Assembly: GCA_035318785.1 (NCBI GenBank)
Contig: DATHDZ010000096.1
Span: forward strand, 1-5,117
Origin: CAIYRG01 sp035318785
Lineage (GTDB): Bacteria; Pseudomonadota; Alphaproteobacteria; Micropepsales; Micropepsaceae
Direction: 5' to 3'
DNA: 5,117 nt
Below are positions 4,705-5,117 of the stretch, in pieces. The notes below the pieces were generated by a model that saw only the letters and a program-made list of their open reading frames with translations, did no database searches and had not been told where the DNA came from. Numbering within the stretch: the first letter of the stretch is position 1; the number at the start of each line of letters is the position of its first letter. The position numbers were made by a program, and so were the translations under genes.

Positions 4705-5117
4705 TATTTGACTTCGACCAGCTCGATGGCTTCGCGGCTCGGCCCTTCGATCATCACGGCGCGCGTGTCGCCGAGCCTATAAGGCTGTTCAAGAAACTTC
4801 ACGCCTTCGCTCCTGAGTTTGGCGACCCAAGCGTCGAGATTGCCGACGCTGAGCGCGACATGATCCATCAGATGTCCGCGCGTGCCTACCAGCGGCTTGT
4901 CGGTCTGGCGAATGTACCAGTTCATCGCGACGTCGCCGAAAGTGACCCCGGCCGCGGGTGTGCGGAACATGCCTTGCTTCTCCAGCGCCGGCCAGGTGCG
5001 GTCGGGGCTGCGCGCCACTTTGCAATCGGCCTCGGTTCGCGTTGGCGCTCCTGCGGCAGCTTGCGGTGTCGGTGCGTTCAGATGTTTGCGATACCAGAGC
5101 TGCGCGCAGAACGGATC
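4704..5117 (-). CDS. VOC-family protein, N-terminus beyond the window
   Basis: The last 137 residues of a glyoxalase/dioxygenase-fold protein are visible; the frame is open to the right edge, so the true start is outside. The visible part opens DPFCAQLWYRKHLNA, which resembles the first VOC alpha-helix. The second module reads GHLMDHVALSVGNLDAWVAKLRSEGVKFLEQPY, then DTRAVMIEGPSREAIELVEVK at the end. The histidine of MDHVALS (residue 86 of the visible part) and the glutamate of AIELVE (132) stand where VOC enzymes usually hold metal ligands, so an active metal site is plausible here, unlike in the other VOC gene. A GTG at 5018 could be read as a start, but the upstream frame is clearly VOC-like, so I reject it. 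It is the first visible gene of an operon with the exported cupin, 11 bases downstream. The substrate is unknown. Confidence 0.85.
   Translation of the reverse strand, partial: DPFCAQLWYRKHLNAPTPQAAAGAPTRTEADCKVARSPDRTWPALEKQGMFRTPAAGVTFGDVAMNWYIRQTDKPLVGTRGHLMDHVALSVGNLDAWVAKLRSEGVKFLEQPYRLGDTRAVMIEGPSREAIELVEVK

Overview
The window reads as chromosomal DNA from a GC-rich alphaproteobacterium. The evidence is high GC in codon third positions, intergenic hairpin repeats built from CCTCCCC/GGGGAGG arms (a style familiar from alphaproteobacterial genomes), and protein family variants common in that class. The genus cannot be fixed by eye. No rRNA, tRNA, CRISPR array, insertion sequence or phage gene is visible.

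Layout, left to right. (1) Bases 2-127 are the 3' end of an NHL-repeat beta-propeller protein, closed by a strong terminator with a 17-bp stem. (2) Bases 128-569 hold no gene. They contain the terminator, a hairpin-rich repeat, and a candidate promoter and ribosome binding site for the next gene. (3) Bases 570-2729 encode a complete exported PQQ-dependent dehydrogenase of the quinoprotein glucose dehydrogenase-like group. It has a signal peptide but no membrane domain and no cytochrome c domain. (4) Bases 2764-2865 are the 3' remnant of a small alphaproteobacterial gene. (5) Bases 2872-3267 encode a single-domain VOC (glyoxalase/bleomycin-resistance fold) protein. (6) On the minus strand, bases 3300-4012 encode a type II toxin-antitoxin pair: a ribbon-helix-helix antitoxin followed by a PIN-domain VapC-type toxin, overlapping by GTGA. 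(7) Also on the minus strand, 5117 down to 4126 is a two-gene operon of a VOC-family protein (5' end outside the window) and an exported cupin.

How the genes may work together: the PQQ enzyme should act in the periplasm and pass electrons from an alcohol or sugar to the respiratory chain, but neither its redox partner nor PQQ synthesis genes are here. The VOC-cupin pair is tightly coupled, since the cupin ribosome binding site touches the VOC stop codon, so the two probably act in one small-molecule pathway of unknown substrate. The toxin-antitoxin pair is self-contained. Its start codon lies inside a perfect 18-bp palindrome, and a TTGACA box is placed so that the antitoxin mRNA should be leaderless. 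The stretch from the broken gene through the toxin-antitoxin pair looks like an accessory patch between more ordinary metabolic genes.

I see no convincing undescribed multi-gene system. The most distinctive signals are the antitoxin operator/promoter arrangement, the only two cysteines of the PQQ enzyme forming an adjacent pair at an unusual place, and the decayed gene tail.
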